43,197 nt of DNA from Chloroflexota bacterium (GTDB lineage Bacteria > Chloroflexota > Anaerolineae > Anaerolineales > Anaerolineaceae): contig JAAYKH010000027.1 in the NCBI GenBank assembly GCA_012522475.1, positions 1 through 43,197 of the forward strand, written 5' to 3'. Shown piece after piece: positions 9,252 through 18,060 of this stretch. Position 1 is the stretch's first letter; every line of letters begins with the position of its first letter. The translations under genes were made by a program, and so were the position numbers. The notes under the pieces are model-generated. The model did no database searches. It was given only the letters and a program-made list of their open reading frames with translations, and had not been told where the DNA came from.

Positions 9252-9830
9252 TCAACTAAAGTATTGCAAGGCCTTGCGCAGGCGCGTTTCTGCGTCTGCT
9301 TGTTGATCTTCTTTTGAAAGAGATTGCAGGGCTGTTGGAGCCTCTACTACAGAATAGCCGAGCGTGGTGAGGGCTTCCATAACCTCCGTGTCGATCTGAT
9401 CCATCCTGGAAACCGCTTCGAAGGGTTCCAGCGGCTGGATCTTGCCCTGCAGGTCGAGGATGATCTTTTGGGCGGTCTTTTTTCCAATGCCCGGAACGCT
9501 GGCGAAGATCTCGGGTTGGTTGGTGGTAACCGCCCGTCTGATGCTCTCTGGAGAGAGGGCGGAGAGTGTGGCCATGGCGATTTTTGGCCCAACGCCGCTT
9601 ACGCCGATCAGGTGGATAAACAGGTCGCGTTCCTCGGGGGTTTCAAACCCGTACAGTGTTAGCTGATCTTCCCGGACAACCAGAAAAGTATGAAAAGCCC
9701 GCTTCAAACCTGGCTGGCATGCCAGGCTGGTTGCTTCGGTCAGTTTGACGAGTATGCCCACGCCACCGACGTTAACGACGGCCTGGCCTTCCAGAGCCTG
9801 GGTAATTTCTCCGCTTATGCTGGCAATCAT
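9252..9830 (-). CDS. ruvA: Holliday junction branch migration protein RuvA
   Basis: A 192-residue protein of normal RuvA length: N-terminal OB fold (MIASISGEI...VNVGGVGILV), a central pair of helix-hairpin-helix motifs (GVGPKIAMATLSAL and VPGIGKKTAQKIIL), and a C-terminal domain III that contacts RuvB (ALTTLGYS). It binds four-way junctions as tetramers and recruits the RuvB motor; ruvB is not in the window. Its ATG overlaps the TGA of the upstream methyltransferase gene by four bases (ATGA), so its translation is probably coupled to that gene, which is interrupted. It is the last gene of yebC-ruvC-SpoU-ruvA. Confidence 0.96.
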   Translation of the reverse strand: MIASISGEITQALEGQAVVNVGGVGILVKLTEATSLACQPGLKRAFHTFLVVREDQLTLYGFETPEERDLFIHLIGVSGVGPKIAMATLSALSPESIRRAVTTNQPEIFASVPGIGKKTAQKIILDLQGKIQPLEPFEAVSRMDQIDTEVMEALTTLGYSVVEAPTALQSLSKEDQQADAETRLRKALQYFS

Positions 9831-10636
9831 GGTTTTATTGTATCAAATTTTCGAGATTGGTTGTAAATTTCATAGATGATGAGTGCCGTCGCCACGGCTA
9901 AATTGAGCGAATCGGCCCGCCCTTGCATGGGGATGCGTACAAGCACATCGCAAGCATGTGCGGCTTTCGCGGGCAAACCATGCCGCTCGCTGCCCATTAA
10001 TAACACCATGGGGCGCCGGTAAGTGACCGCCTGGTAATCGGTTTCGGCTTTATCCGAGGTGCCAATCATGCAAAGCTGGTGTTTGTGACGCCAGTCGAGA
10101 AACCTTTCCCAATCGGAGGCCACCAATTAGAGAGAAAAAATTGAACCCATACTGGCCTTGACGGCTGTTGGGTCGTGGGGGTCGGCGGAGGGCCCCAGTA
10201 GAATGATGCCCTGCGCCCCGATCGCGTCTGCTGTGCGCATGATCGTTCCCAGATTTCCGGGGTCAGCAATCTGGTCGAGCGCAACCCAGAGATCAGTTTC
10301 ACCGATCTGAACTGCACTGAATCCCTGCCAGCGCTGGTGGATGATGGCTCCAATCCCCTGAGGCCCATCTGTGTGGGCGATTTTTTTAAAAACTTCTTTG
10401 CTGACAACGATCTTTTCAAGATCACGAACTGCTGGCTGTGTTAATAGTGATTGGCCAAATTCGCTAACCAGTAATTCAGGCGCAATCACCAGAGAATCAA
10501 GCGGGGCGCCTGTGTGGAGCGCTTCAGCAACGCCTCGCAGGCCTTCAACAAAAAACAGACCGGTTGCCTGGCGCTCTTTTTTTTGGTCGAGCTTCCGAAT
10601 CGCTTTGATTTTAGGGTTGGAGAAACTGGTGATCAT
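9827..10636 (-). pseudogene. SpoU/TrmH-family RNA 2'-O-methyltransferase interrupted by in-frame TAA
   Basis: One frame of 269 codons is cut by a TAA at 10127-10129. Upstream are the substrate-binding domain (SNPKIKAIRKL, GLFFVEGLRGV) and SPOUT motif 1 (ALDQIADPGNLGTIMRTADA), ending KASMGSIFSL. Downstream in the same frame comes LVASDWERF, then motif 2 (LLMGSERHGLP) and motif 3 (RIPMQGRADSLNLAVATA). Motifs 2 and 3 form the trefoil knot that binds S-adenosylmethionine, so the 169-residue product should be inactive. Family members methylate ribose in 23S rRNA or tRNA. It follows ruvC by five bases and overlaps ruvA. It is a probable recent pseudogene unless the stop is suppressed or is an error. 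Confidence 0.85.
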
Positions 10637-10641
10637 AACGC

Positions 10642-11142
10642 CTACCCTAAGCGCTGGACTGCGTCATTGAAGGATTGGTGATGGATATGACAAATAGCAA
10701 TTGCCAGGGCATCGGAGGCATCGTCAGGTTTAGGGATGTCTTGAAGGTTCAGAAGGGTTTTAACCATGTGCTGAACCTGGTTTTTATCAGCGTTGCCATA
10801 CCCACAAACGGTTTGTTTGACCTCATTCGGATTGTATTCAAAAACAGGCAATCCAGCCTGTGCCAGGGTTAACAACACCACGCCACGCGCCTGACCAACC
10901 GAGAGGGCGGTTTTGACATTCTTCTGAAAATAAAGTTTTTCCACTGCACTGGATTGGGGTAGATCGCGGTTAATTAGCTCGGTTAACTCAAAGTGAAGGA
11001 TCTTCAAACGCTCTGCTTCAGCAAGACCTGTGGGGGTGGCGATGACCCCAAATTCAACGTATTGATACCGAGACTGATCATCAATCTCGATCAGCCCATA
11101 ACCGGTGGCTGCCAGCCCGGGGTCAATGCCGAGGATGCGCAT
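10642..11142 (-). CDS. ruvC: Holliday junction resolvase RuvC
   Basis: A 166-residue RNase H-fold endonuclease that cuts four-way junctions bound by RuvAB. It begins MRILGIDPGLAATGYG with the first catalytic Asp at residue 7. The inner acidic glutamate lies in AVEKLYF, and the last acids are in DDASDALAIAICH. FQKNVKTALSVGQARGV is the conserved DNA-binding helix region. It starts six bases after the yebC stop and ends five bases before the methyltransferase start, consistent with one transcript. The pairing of yebC with ruvC and ruvA is common in bacteria. Confidence 0.96.
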   Translation of the reverse strand: MRILGIDPGLAATGYGLIEIDDQSRYQYVEFGVIATPTGLAEAERLKILHFELTELINRDLPQSSAVEKLYFQKNVKTALSVGQARGVVLLTLAQAGLPVFEYNPNEVKQTVCGYGNADKNQVQHMVKTLLNLQDIPKPDDASDALAIAICHIHHQSFNDAVQRLG

Positions 11143-11148
11143 TTCTGA

Positions 11149-11904
11149 TTAACTGTTTTCCAAAACTAAGATGGCTTCTTCGGTAATATCCAGATTGGCA
11201 TAAACATCTTGAACATCATCCAGGTCTTCGATAGCTTCGATGACTCTCATCACCTTGACGGTATTTTCAGTGTCCAGGGAGACTTCTTGTTTGGGGATGT
11301 AACGAATACCAGATTCTTCGGGAACAATATTTGCTTTTGTGAAGTGGTCAGCGATGGACTTGAAGGCACTCGGTGAGCCGTAGATCTCAATAAGTTCTTC
11401 ATCCTGCTGGATATCATCTGCACCGGCTTCGACTGCCAGCTCGAAGACGGCATCAAAATCATGGGCATCGCTAGAAAAGGCAAAATAGGTCAACCGGTCG
11501 AACTGCCAGCTGACAGAGCCGGGGTCACCGAGTCCGCCGCCGGCTCGGTTAAGCGCGTGGCGAAGTTCAGCAACGGTACGGTTGCGATTCTCGGTTACAC
11601 ACTCAATCATCAAAGCGACACCATTGGGCGCAAAACCCTCATAGAGGATCTCTTCAAAATTCGCACCATCTTTATCATCTCCGACACCACGTTTGATAGC
11701 CCGTTCAATGCTGTCCTTGGGCATATTGGCAGATTTGGCTTTATCGATGGCCAATCCTAAGCGTACATTCATGCTTGGGTCCCCACCACCCTCACGGGCT
11801 GCGATCGCAATTTCACGGGCAATCCGGGTGAAAATCTTGCCCTTCTTCGCATCGGCAGCACTTTTTTTACGTTTAATGGTTGACCAATGTGAATGTCCGG
11901 CCAT
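11149..11904 (-). CDS. yebC: YebC/PmpR family protein
   Basis: A 251-residue protein of typical length beginning MAGHSHWSTIKRKKSA with the family signature. It continues with GGGDPSMNVRLGLAIDKAKSANMP and IMIECVTENRNRT-like text and ends in an acidic C-terminal domain. The family has been called a DNA-binding transcriptional regulator; more recent work links YebC and its mitochondrial relative TACO1 to translation through difficult proline-rich stretches. AGGAGGT stands before the ATG. It leads the operon with ruvC and ruvA. Confidence 0.96.
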   Translation of the reverse strand: MAGHSHWSTIKRKKSAADAKKGKIFTRIAREIAIAAREGGGDPSMNVRLGLAIDKAKSANMPKDSIERAIKRGVGDDKDGANFEEILYEGFAPNGVALMIECVTENRNRTVAELRHALNRAGGGLGDPGSVSWQFDRLTYFAFSSDAHDFDAVFELAVEAGADDIQQDEELIEIYGSPSAFKSIADHFTKANIVPEESGIRYIPKQEVSLDTENTVKVMRVIEAIEDLDDVQDVYANLDITEEAILVLENS

Positions 11905-11966
11905 ATTTGGGACCTCCTAATAAACTGAAATCTTTTATTCTAAAAACAAACTCAACAAGTATTTTA

Positions 11967-12003
11967 CCATACCAAGTTTATTTTTTAAATAAACTTGGTA
12001 TGG
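11967..12003. terminator. Perfect 17-bp inverted repeat between mrfB and yebC
   Basis: The arms 11967-11983 and 11987-12003 are exact reverse complements, with only TTT between them. It lies downstream of mrfB and upstream of yebC, both on the minus strand, so it could end the mrfAB transcript. Neither side has a proper run of T, so it is not a textbook intrinsic terminator. A role in RNA stability or as a protein site is possible. Confidence 0.5.
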
Positions 12004-12038
12004 CTAAAAACAGTCATACCTTAATTATACAACGACTT

Positions 12039-13268
12039 TCAGGATATCTTCCGAAGGAGGCGTTTGAGACGGTGATCCAAGCTTGCATGCCAGGATTGGC
12101 ATTCGTTTATGGGTCGTCCGCACAAATCGAGCGCTTTTTTCCCTTTCGACGCCCAAAAATAAGCAGTGTCCGGGTCTTTGGCATGATGTTCATAATATTT
12201 TGCCAGTTCTTCGAAGGCAAACAATTCTTGATCCTGGGCGGCTTGTTGCCATAAGTTAAGGGCAGCCTCCCAATTTCCCGTGCGTTTTAAGATAAAAGAC
12301 AGCCTGGAACGAGTATCTCGGAGTAATTCCATTGGCAAATCTTTCGCCAGGGCTTTTTTGTAAAGGGCTTTTGCCTGGGAAAAATCGCCTGTGGCTTCAA
12401 AAAAGCGACCCAATGAAACGATATCCTCGGCATGTTGGACCTCTTTCGAGTGTGGTTCATGCAGAAGGCAAGCCATATGGGTGAAGAGCCCAGCAAGGCT
12501 GAGAATGTCTACAGCATTATGATAAAATATTTCGCTCAAGGGACGGGCATCCTGAGAACGCAGGTACTCAAAATAGATTTCGGGGATTAAATACCCTGGT
12601 ACTTCTTCGACACCGCGCTTGACGCCCAGGATGTGATTTTCGACAGCTCCCAGGGTGCGGCTCTCCAGGCGAATGCGCCATAAACGACGGGCCAGGGGCA
12701 AGAGATCAAAGTGGTCCACACCAGCAAACGGGTTGGGTAAACCCATCAGTGTAAAACGTGTATTGAGTAAGGGAAGGTCGAAGGTTTTACCATTATATGT
12801 GACCACGGCTTGCATACCAGCGATGAAATTTGATAGCCCCATCAGCAGGGCAGGTTCTTCGCCCGGGTGGCGCATAAAAAATTGCGCCAGGTGAAAACCA
12901 TCATCTTTGAAGCGAGCGGCACCGATTTGAAAGGCATAGGTGCCGGTTCCACCGGCCAGTCCGCTGGTTTCAGTATCAAGAAAAACGATATCTTTAAGGT
13001 CAGCCGGAGAGAAAGGACCTGCATTCGCCCACTGGCAGAGCTTTTGAATCGGCCCCGCTGGCCAGATCTGCCTGGTGCCATGGATATGGTCTTTGGGGTA
13101 GTGTGCTTCGCGATAGAAAATCTGGTCAGTGCCCAGGTCGAGGAATTGGCCTTCAACGACGGATTCGATCGGGTACTTGGCGCGACGCGGTGCCTCGGGC
13201 ACCCGATTTTTTCCAAGTTCGACGCCCAGGGCTTTGAGCTGTTGGGTGAGTGTTTGCCAATCAGTCAT
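12039..13268 (-). CDS. mrfB: MrfB/YprB-like DnaQ-fold exonuclease with TPR tail
   Basis: A 409-residue protein. Residues about 90-265 form a YprB-type RNase H-like exonuclease domain with DEDDh-style residues: D98 and E100 in FLDTETSGL, D164 in YNGKTFDLPLL, and H250 and D254 in YHNAVDILSL. Residues about 270-400 are helical repeats resembling TPR (GRFFEATGDFSQAKALYKKA). In Bacillus subtilis MrfB is a metal-dependent exonuclease working with the helicase MrfA to repair mitomycin C damage outside nucleotide excision repair. Its ATG lies inside the end of the mrfA gene, an eight-base overlap, which supports a joint function. Confidence 0.85.
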   Translation of the reverse strand: MTDWQTLTQQLKALGVELGKNRVPEAPRRAKYPIESVVEGQFLDLGTDQIFYREAHYPKDHIHGTRQIWPAGPIQKLCQWANAGPFSPADLKDIVFLDTETSGLAGGTGTYAFQIGAARFKDDGFHLAQFFMRHPGEEPALLMGLSNFIAGMQAVVTYNGKTFDLPLLNTRFTLMGLPNPFAGVDHFDLLPLARRLWRIRLESRTLGAVENHILGVKRGVEEVPGYLIPEIYFEYLRSQDARPLSEIFYHNAVDILSLAGLFTHMACLLHEPHSKEVQHAEDIVSLGRFFEATGDFSQAKALYKKALAKDLPMELLRDTRSRLSFILKRTGNWEAALNLWQQAAQDQELFAFEELAKYYEHHAKDPDTAYFWASKGKKALDLCGRPINECQSWHASLDHRLKRLLRKIS

Positions 13269-15780
13269 TTCCGGTCAGGGCCTTAAAAATTGCCAGGGCT
13301 TCTGCCTTTCCACCCGAGCTTTCTTCTCCAATCGGGCCAACACAGGAAGGGCAGCCATCCTCACATTCACAGTGGGTAATGGTTTCGAAGCTGCTCAGGA
13401 TCAGGTCGTGATGTCTTTCGTATAGGTTTTCAGACAATCCCAAACCACCTGGGATGGTGTCATAGAATACCACCGTGGGTTGTCCATCACCAAGTGTGCT
13501 GTTCGGGTCATAGTGTGCACCGATATCATCAAAAGCGCACATCAACAGCAAGGGCGCCAGGTTGTGCAGGAGGTAGCTGACGCCGGCCATTCCGCTGCGA
13601 ATTCTAACATTGATTTCAGCCTGGCGATGGCAGGCGGGGCAAAGTGTGATCAAGTTTTGCAGTTGGTTGGCAGCGTCCTGACTGATGAAACTGCGAAATG
13701 GCTGAATATGATGTACGTGCAGGGGCTGGGTCGCCCCGCGATATCCGCAAACCTGGCAGCAATGCCCATCACGCTGCAAGACCTGGCTGCGGATGGACCC
13801 CCATTCTGGTCCGTAATCGTTTTCGCCAGCGTTCCACAACAACTGATCTTTTAACCTTGCTACGGTGGTTTCATCTAATGAGACCCAGTAACCAACGGTG
13901 TTTAACAGGGTTGGCGGCAGATTAACCTCGCCGCTGCCGAGAAATTCGTGGGTGAACCAACGGATTTTGCGATAGCTGGTCACCCGGGTTGTTACCTGGA
14001 TCTCTCCCAAGGACTTAGTGGCGGCAGTTACAGGTGTTTGTTTGATCAGGGATCGTTCTTCAACGTCTGTTTTTTTACGGGCCTGGGTGTAATAATCCAC
14101 AGCGGCTGGCCGCAGGTAGGCTGCGCCTGTTTCAAGATCAAGCGTTTCTACCAGGTAGGAAATACCTTCATGCAGGTAGATGGCTTCTGGATGTACCATC
14201 CAGTACGCGCTGAGGAGATCGACCTGACCAATCGTTTCCTGACCATGAGCGCCCTGAAGAAGGAGCGAGATGTTGTCTGTGGTGGCATTCCTGAGGGAGA
14301 TGTCAATGGCAGGATATTGGTCAGCCATCCAGAAAAAGCGCTCACCCTGTTGGTGGAGTTCACCGTGTTGTGCCAGCATGGTTAGGAAAGCCAGCAGCCT
14401 TTCGCCTGGAATCGCGCCAAAATCTTCACCTGCAGTGAAGGGCTGCTCAAATGCGGCGCAGCGAATATGCCCCAAGAGAATCAGGAGGTTATTGGGTTCG
14501 ATCAAGGCCTGTTCGGGCGAGCGTTCAAAGATGTACTGCGGGTGTCGGGCCAGGTACTGGTCCATCGCGTTGGGCGCCGTGACCATTACGGCCAGAGAGG
14601 GCGCCAGCTTTCTGCCAGCACGTCCCGCCTGTTGCAACGTCGACGCGATGCTGCCCGGATACCCAATCAGCACAGCAGCGTCCATACCGCCGATGTCAAT
14701 GCCCAATTCGAGGGCATTTGTGGCTACAACACCCGTCACTGCGCCGCTGCGCAAGCCATCTTCAATCGCACGGCGCTCTTTGGGGAGGTAACCGCTGCGA
14801 TAACCGCGCACCCGCTGTGGATTTCCCTGGGGGTCTCGTTGTCGCAGGTAGGTGAGCAGCAGCTCAATACCGCGCCGGGTGCGCCCGAAGATAATGGTTT
14901 GGATCTCTTCGTCAATCAATTCACCCGCCAGGGCGGTACCTTCTGTAAGCGAACTCTGGCGGATGCCCAACCTTTTATCGATGAAAGGCGGGTTGTAAAT
15001 CAGAAAATGGCGTTCACCATGCGGCGAGCCATCTTGATCGATCACCGTGACCGGGCTTTCAATCAACCTTTCCGCCAGCTCTTTTGGGTTGGCAATCGTA
15101 GCTGAAGTGAGGATAAATTGGGGGTGAGCGCCATAAAAATGGCATACCCGTTTCAGACGCCTGATCACATTGGCGACATGTGACCCAAATACACCGCGAT
15201 AGGTATGTATTTCATCGATAACTATAAAGTTCAGGGCGCTGAAGAAATCCTTCCAAACCGCATGGTGAGGAAGGATGCCCGTATGGAGCATATCGGGGTT
15301 TGTGAGGATGATAGACGACACCTGGCGCAGTGTGGCCCGGGTATGTGTGGGCGTGTCACCATCGTAAATACTGGCGATGGGTTTTGGATCTTTAAGAAGC
15401 GAAAGGGTTTCATTTAAACTGGATAACTGGTCCTGTGCCAATGCCTTGGTGGGGAAAAGATAGAGGGCCCTGGCTGTGGGTTGGTTAATCAGTGTGTCAA
15501 TGACTGGAAGGTTGTAGCACAGAGTCTTGCCGCTGGCAGTCCCGGAGACGATAGCGAGGTTTTTCCCTGCCCGCGCATTTTCATATGCCAGGCGTTGGTG
15601 ATAGTAAAGGGAAAAAAGGCCCAGCTGGTTTAACGCTGAAACCAGATCGGATGAGAGCGCAGGGGGAAACGGCCGTTGATCAGCGGGTTTCGGCGGCAAT
15701 ACGCGCCAGTCGACCACATTTTCAGCGATAGTTGGCTGGCTCCGCCAGCGGTTGAGGATACGTTTGACCTTGGTGCTCAC
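13261..15780 (-). CDS. mrfA: MrfA/YprA-like DEAD/DEAH helicase with inserted HNH domain
   Basis: An 839-residue superfamily 2 helicase: Walker A GTASGKT, DEIH in FIVIDEIHTY, TSATIANP, and motif VI QQAGRAGR, followed by a DUF1998-type region. The C-terminus carries the four-cysteine motif C-x-C-x3-C-x2-C at C804-C813, the zinc site expected of MrfA. Inserted before it, at about 660-720, is a complete HNH-type unit: C675/C678, H690-H691, N709, C714/C717 and H718. The protein is longer than the roughly 750-residue Bacillus protein mainly for this reason. The start is GTG. It is expected to translocate 3' to 5' on DNA for interstrand crosslink or bulky-adduct repair with MrfB. The HNH may cut DNA or only bind zinc. 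Confidence 0.85.
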   Translation of the reverse strand: MSTKVKRILNRWRSQPTIAENVVDWRVLPPKPADQRPFPPALSSDLVSALNQLGLFSLYYHQRLAYENARAGKNLAIVSGTASGKTLCYNLPVIDTLINQPTARALYLFPTKALAQDQLSSLNETLSLLKDPKPIASIYDGDTPTHTRATLRQVSSIILTNPDMLHTGILPHHAVWKDFFSALNFIVIDEIHTYRGVFGSHVANVIRRLKRVCHFYGAHPQFILTSATIANPKELAERLIESPVTVIDQDGSPHGERHFLIYNPPFIDKRLGIRQSSLTEGTALAGELIDEEIQTIIFGRTRRGIELLLTYLRQRDPQGNPQRVRGYRSGYLPKERRAIEDGLRSGAVTGVVATNALELGIDIGGMDAAVLIGYPGSIASTLQQAGRAGRKLAPSLAVMVTAPNAMDQYLARHPQYIFERSPEQALIEPNNLLILLGHIRCAAFEQPFTAGEDFGAIPGERLLAFLTMLAQHGELHQQGERFFWMADQYPAIDISLRNATTDNISLLLQGAHGQETIGQVDLLSAYWMVHPEAIYLHEGISYLVETLDLETGAAYLRPAAVDYYTQARKKTDVEERSLIKQTPVTAATKSLGEIQVTTRVTSYRKIRWFTHEFLGSGEVNLPPTLLNTVGYWVSLDETTVARLKDQLLWNAGENDYGPEWGSIRSQVLQRDGHCCQVCGYRGATQPLHVHHIQPFRSFISQDAANQLQNLITLCPACHRQAEINVRIRSGMAGVSYLLHNLAPLLLMCAFDDIGAHYDPNSTLGDGQPTVVFYDTIPGGLGLSENLYERHHDLILSSFETITHCECEDGCPSCVGPIGEESSGGKAEALAIFKALTGND

Positions 15781-15896
15781 TAAAATTCTTTGAATGTTTG
15801 TTTTATTGATGATAATCCGAATACTTAATTGTTGCCAGAGGGTTTTTGCACAGGATAAATAAATAATTCACGGCCCTTTTATAAAGGAGGTTATAC

Positions 15897-17246
15897 TTGT
15901 GTTCAGGACCATTTGCAAGGGAGCATGGGATGGAAAACAGAAAGAAACGATCTCGCTGGTTGACTGTGATGATCCTATTTTTTTTCCTGTTGTTTAATCA
16001 ATTCCTGGGGTTTTTTATTGAGCCCATCACAATGGTAGTGAGTGCGTTTTCATCGATTACTGAACGTTGGCTCGATGATATTTTCCCTACTGATTTGATT
16101 TTCATGATGCTGTTTTTATTGGTGGGGGGGATTTTGTTTGATCGCAGTTCTCGCAAACCACTGCTTTCTTTTGGCAGCTTTCTTTGGGGGGTATCCGCCT
16201 GGTTGATGGGCATATCGCCTACTTTTGCAACGTTTACGGTATCAAAGGCTCTGTATGGCATCAGCCGGGTCAGCTTTTCAGGCATCTATGCGATGGCAAG
16301 CGATTATTTTAAACCATACAATCGCAGTAAGATCTTTTCATTGCTTTTACTGGCGCATCCACTTTCAATTGTGTTAGGCACTATTTTGCAGGATGTGAGT
16401 CAATTAGAGCAATCCTGGCGTTTGTTTTTAATCTTAATGGGCGTTGCGGCCTTTAGCATCACACTTGCCATACAAACAAAAGCGACAGAGCCTGAACGTG
16501 GTGCAATGGAGCCGGCGCTGAGCACCATCCCGATGAAAGGCACCTATCGGTTAACCTGGGAGAAATCAAAAAATCTGCTCACCAAACCAAGTTTAATTTT
16601 GATTTATTTGTTAATTTTGTTTGGCATCCTGCCAACGGTAACGCTGCTGGAAGGTTCGGTGATTTATCGGAGCGATGTACACGGTCTTTTGAAACCTGAA
16701 GTTTACAGTTCGATACTTCCGGGCATGCTCGGGGTTGTTCTGGGTTATCCGATTGGCGGGATTTTTGGCGATTTAGCATTTAAGATTAAAAAAACCGGTC
16801 GCCTGTTACCTTGTTTGGCGGGCTTTTTAGTGCCAAGCATCTTCCTGATTTGCGCACATGGCGTAACGGACGTCAGGAGTAATTTATTTCTTTTTTATAT
16901 TTTAATGATTGGCTTGTTTATGGCTTTGAGCCTCTCGAATTTAATGGCCTCCATCATGGATGTGACCTTACCGGAACTCAGAGCTTCCGCGACAGCCATA
17001 GGATTGTTTTTTCAAACCCTTAGCTTTTTAATGGCCCCAACGATCCTGTCGATTGGGTTGAAAAATCTCCCTATTGGGGCTTTGATCTTGTGGATGTGTA
17101 TCGTACCCTGGACAATTTGCCTGGGGCTGTTGACGGGTTTATTTTTTTTCATCCAAAAGGATATTGAAGTATTACGCAGCCATATGGCTTATCGCGGCTT
17201 GATGGAAACCAAGCCGACGCGGCTGGAAGGATGGGATGATCGTTAA
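15897..17246 (+). CDS. Major facilitator superfamily transporter
   Basis: An integral membrane protein of 449 residues with about 12 hydrophobic helices. It has the MFS-type cytoplasmic loop after helix 2 (GGILFDRSSRKPLLSFG, a D-R-x-x-R-K/R form of motif A) and a matching loop in the second half (GYPIGGIFGDLAFKIKKTGRLL). The N-terminal half is clearly longer in loops than the Fsr-like MFS protein later in the window, and the two are not close relatives. The start is uncertain: TTG at 15897 has AAGGAGG six bases before it, while ATG at 15930 gives a more usual N-terminus (MENRKKRSRW). The substrate is unknown. Its TAA overlaps the stop codon of the convergent SDR gene. Confidence 0.8.
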   Translation: MCSGPFAREHGMENRKKRSRWLTVMILFFFLLFNQFLGFFIEPITMVVSAFSSITERWLDDIFPTDLIFMMLFLLVGGILFDRSSRKPLLSFGSFLWGVSAWLMGISPTFATFTVSKALYGISRVSFSGIYAMASDYFKPYNRSKIFSLLLLAHPLSIVLGTILQDVSQLEQSWRLFLILMGVAAFSITLAIQTKATEPERGAMEPALSTIPMKGTYRLTWEKSKNLLTKPSLILIYLLILFGILPTVTLLEGSVIYRSDVHGLLKPEVYSSILPGMLGVVLGYPIGGIFGDLAFKIKKTGRLLPCLAGFLVPSIFLICAHGVTDVRSNLFLFYILMIGLFMALSLSNLMASIMDVTLPELRASATAIGLFFQTLSFLMAPTILSIGLKNLPIGALILWMCIVPWTICLGLLTGLFFFIQKDIEVLRSHMAYRGLMETKPTRLEGWDDR

Positions 17247-18058
17247 GCCTTTTTCTGCGCTCTGCTCACGAGCCAATCCAGAATAGGGTACTGTAAATTC
17301 CCGAGTAAATTTACCAGGCGGTACAACAACTTCCCTTCCAGACCGGGCAATATTATAAACCGTCCTTTCGCCAAACCATTTAATGTTGATTGAGCCACCT
17401 GGTCTGCAGTAAGAACCCCGGATTGACTGGCAATCGCTTTGGTTTCCAGGGGCTTCAGCGGCGCTTCAAATTCGAGCTGGGGTGTCTGTGTATCTGGTGG
17501 AAAGACGATCGCCACTCGAATGCCATGTTGTTTCAGCTCTGCCCGCATAGCCTCGCTTAAGGCGCGCACGGCAAACTTGGTGGGACTGTATCCAGAATAG
17601 CCAAAAATGGAAACAAACCCGGCCTGAGAAGAGAGATTAACAATGGTCCCCGAACCACGCTCGATCATACCCGGGGTGACAATCTTCGAGACATACAACG
17701 TCCCAAAATAATTGACATCCATTAACCAATGAAAAGTTTCAATCGCCAGTTCTTGGAAATAGCCTGGATAGGCAACACCTGCAGAATTGATCACCAGGTC
17801 TGGGCAGCCGTATGTACCCATCCAGTCTGTTAAACTGTGGGAGAGCAACGGGTAATCGGTGACATCCGCTGAAATATGGTGCACCTGTTGATCGGCTCGT
17901 ACAAGATGTTCACTGAGGGCTTGTTTTGCACGTTCCAGGTTGACCGGGTTGCGGGCCAGCAAGCAGATATCAAACCCTTGAGAGGCCAATGCCCTGGCTA
18001 AAGCAAATCCGATGCCGCTTGAACCACCGGTGATCAGTGCGAGTTTGGCGCTTTTCAT
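17243..18058 (-). CDS. Short-chain dehydrogenase resembling 3-ketodihydrosphingosine reductase
   Basis: A 271-residue classical SDR with nucleotide loop GGSSGIG, NSAG in strand 4, catalytic Ser in NLSSQAG and the Y-S-P-T-K active-site motif. After the active site it has FPPDTQTP, very like the P-P-D-T-x-T-P segment of eukaryotic KDSR proteins, and a hydrophobic C-terminal helix pair (LLYRLVNLLGNLQYPILDWL). KDSR reduces 3-ketosphinganine to sphinganine. Bacterial sphingolipid synthesis is known in some phyla, but no serine palmitoyltransferase is in the window, so the substrate is only suggested. The ATG at 18058 lies two bases after the FmdB-type gene stop and is preferred to an upstream ATG that would overlap it. 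Confidence 0.8.
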   Translation of the reverse strand: MKSAKLALITGGSSGIGFALARALASQGFDICLLARNPVNLERAKQALSEHLVRADQQVHHISADVTDYPLLSHSLTDWMGTYGCPDLVINSAGVAYPGYFQELAIETFHWLMDVNYFGTLYVSKIVTPGMIERGSGTIVNLSSQAGFVSIFGYSGYSPTKFAVRALSEAMRAELKQHGIRVAIVFPPDTQTPQLEFEAPLKPLETKAIASQSGVLTADQVAQSTLNGLAKGRFIILPGLEGKLLYRLVNLLGNLQYPILDWLVSRAQKKA

Positions 18059-18060
18059 GA

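Noticed and set aside
14467-15105. Plus-strand 212-codon frame inside mrfA
   Set aside because: It is a shadow of the helicase gene on the other strand; the translation has no recognisable motif.
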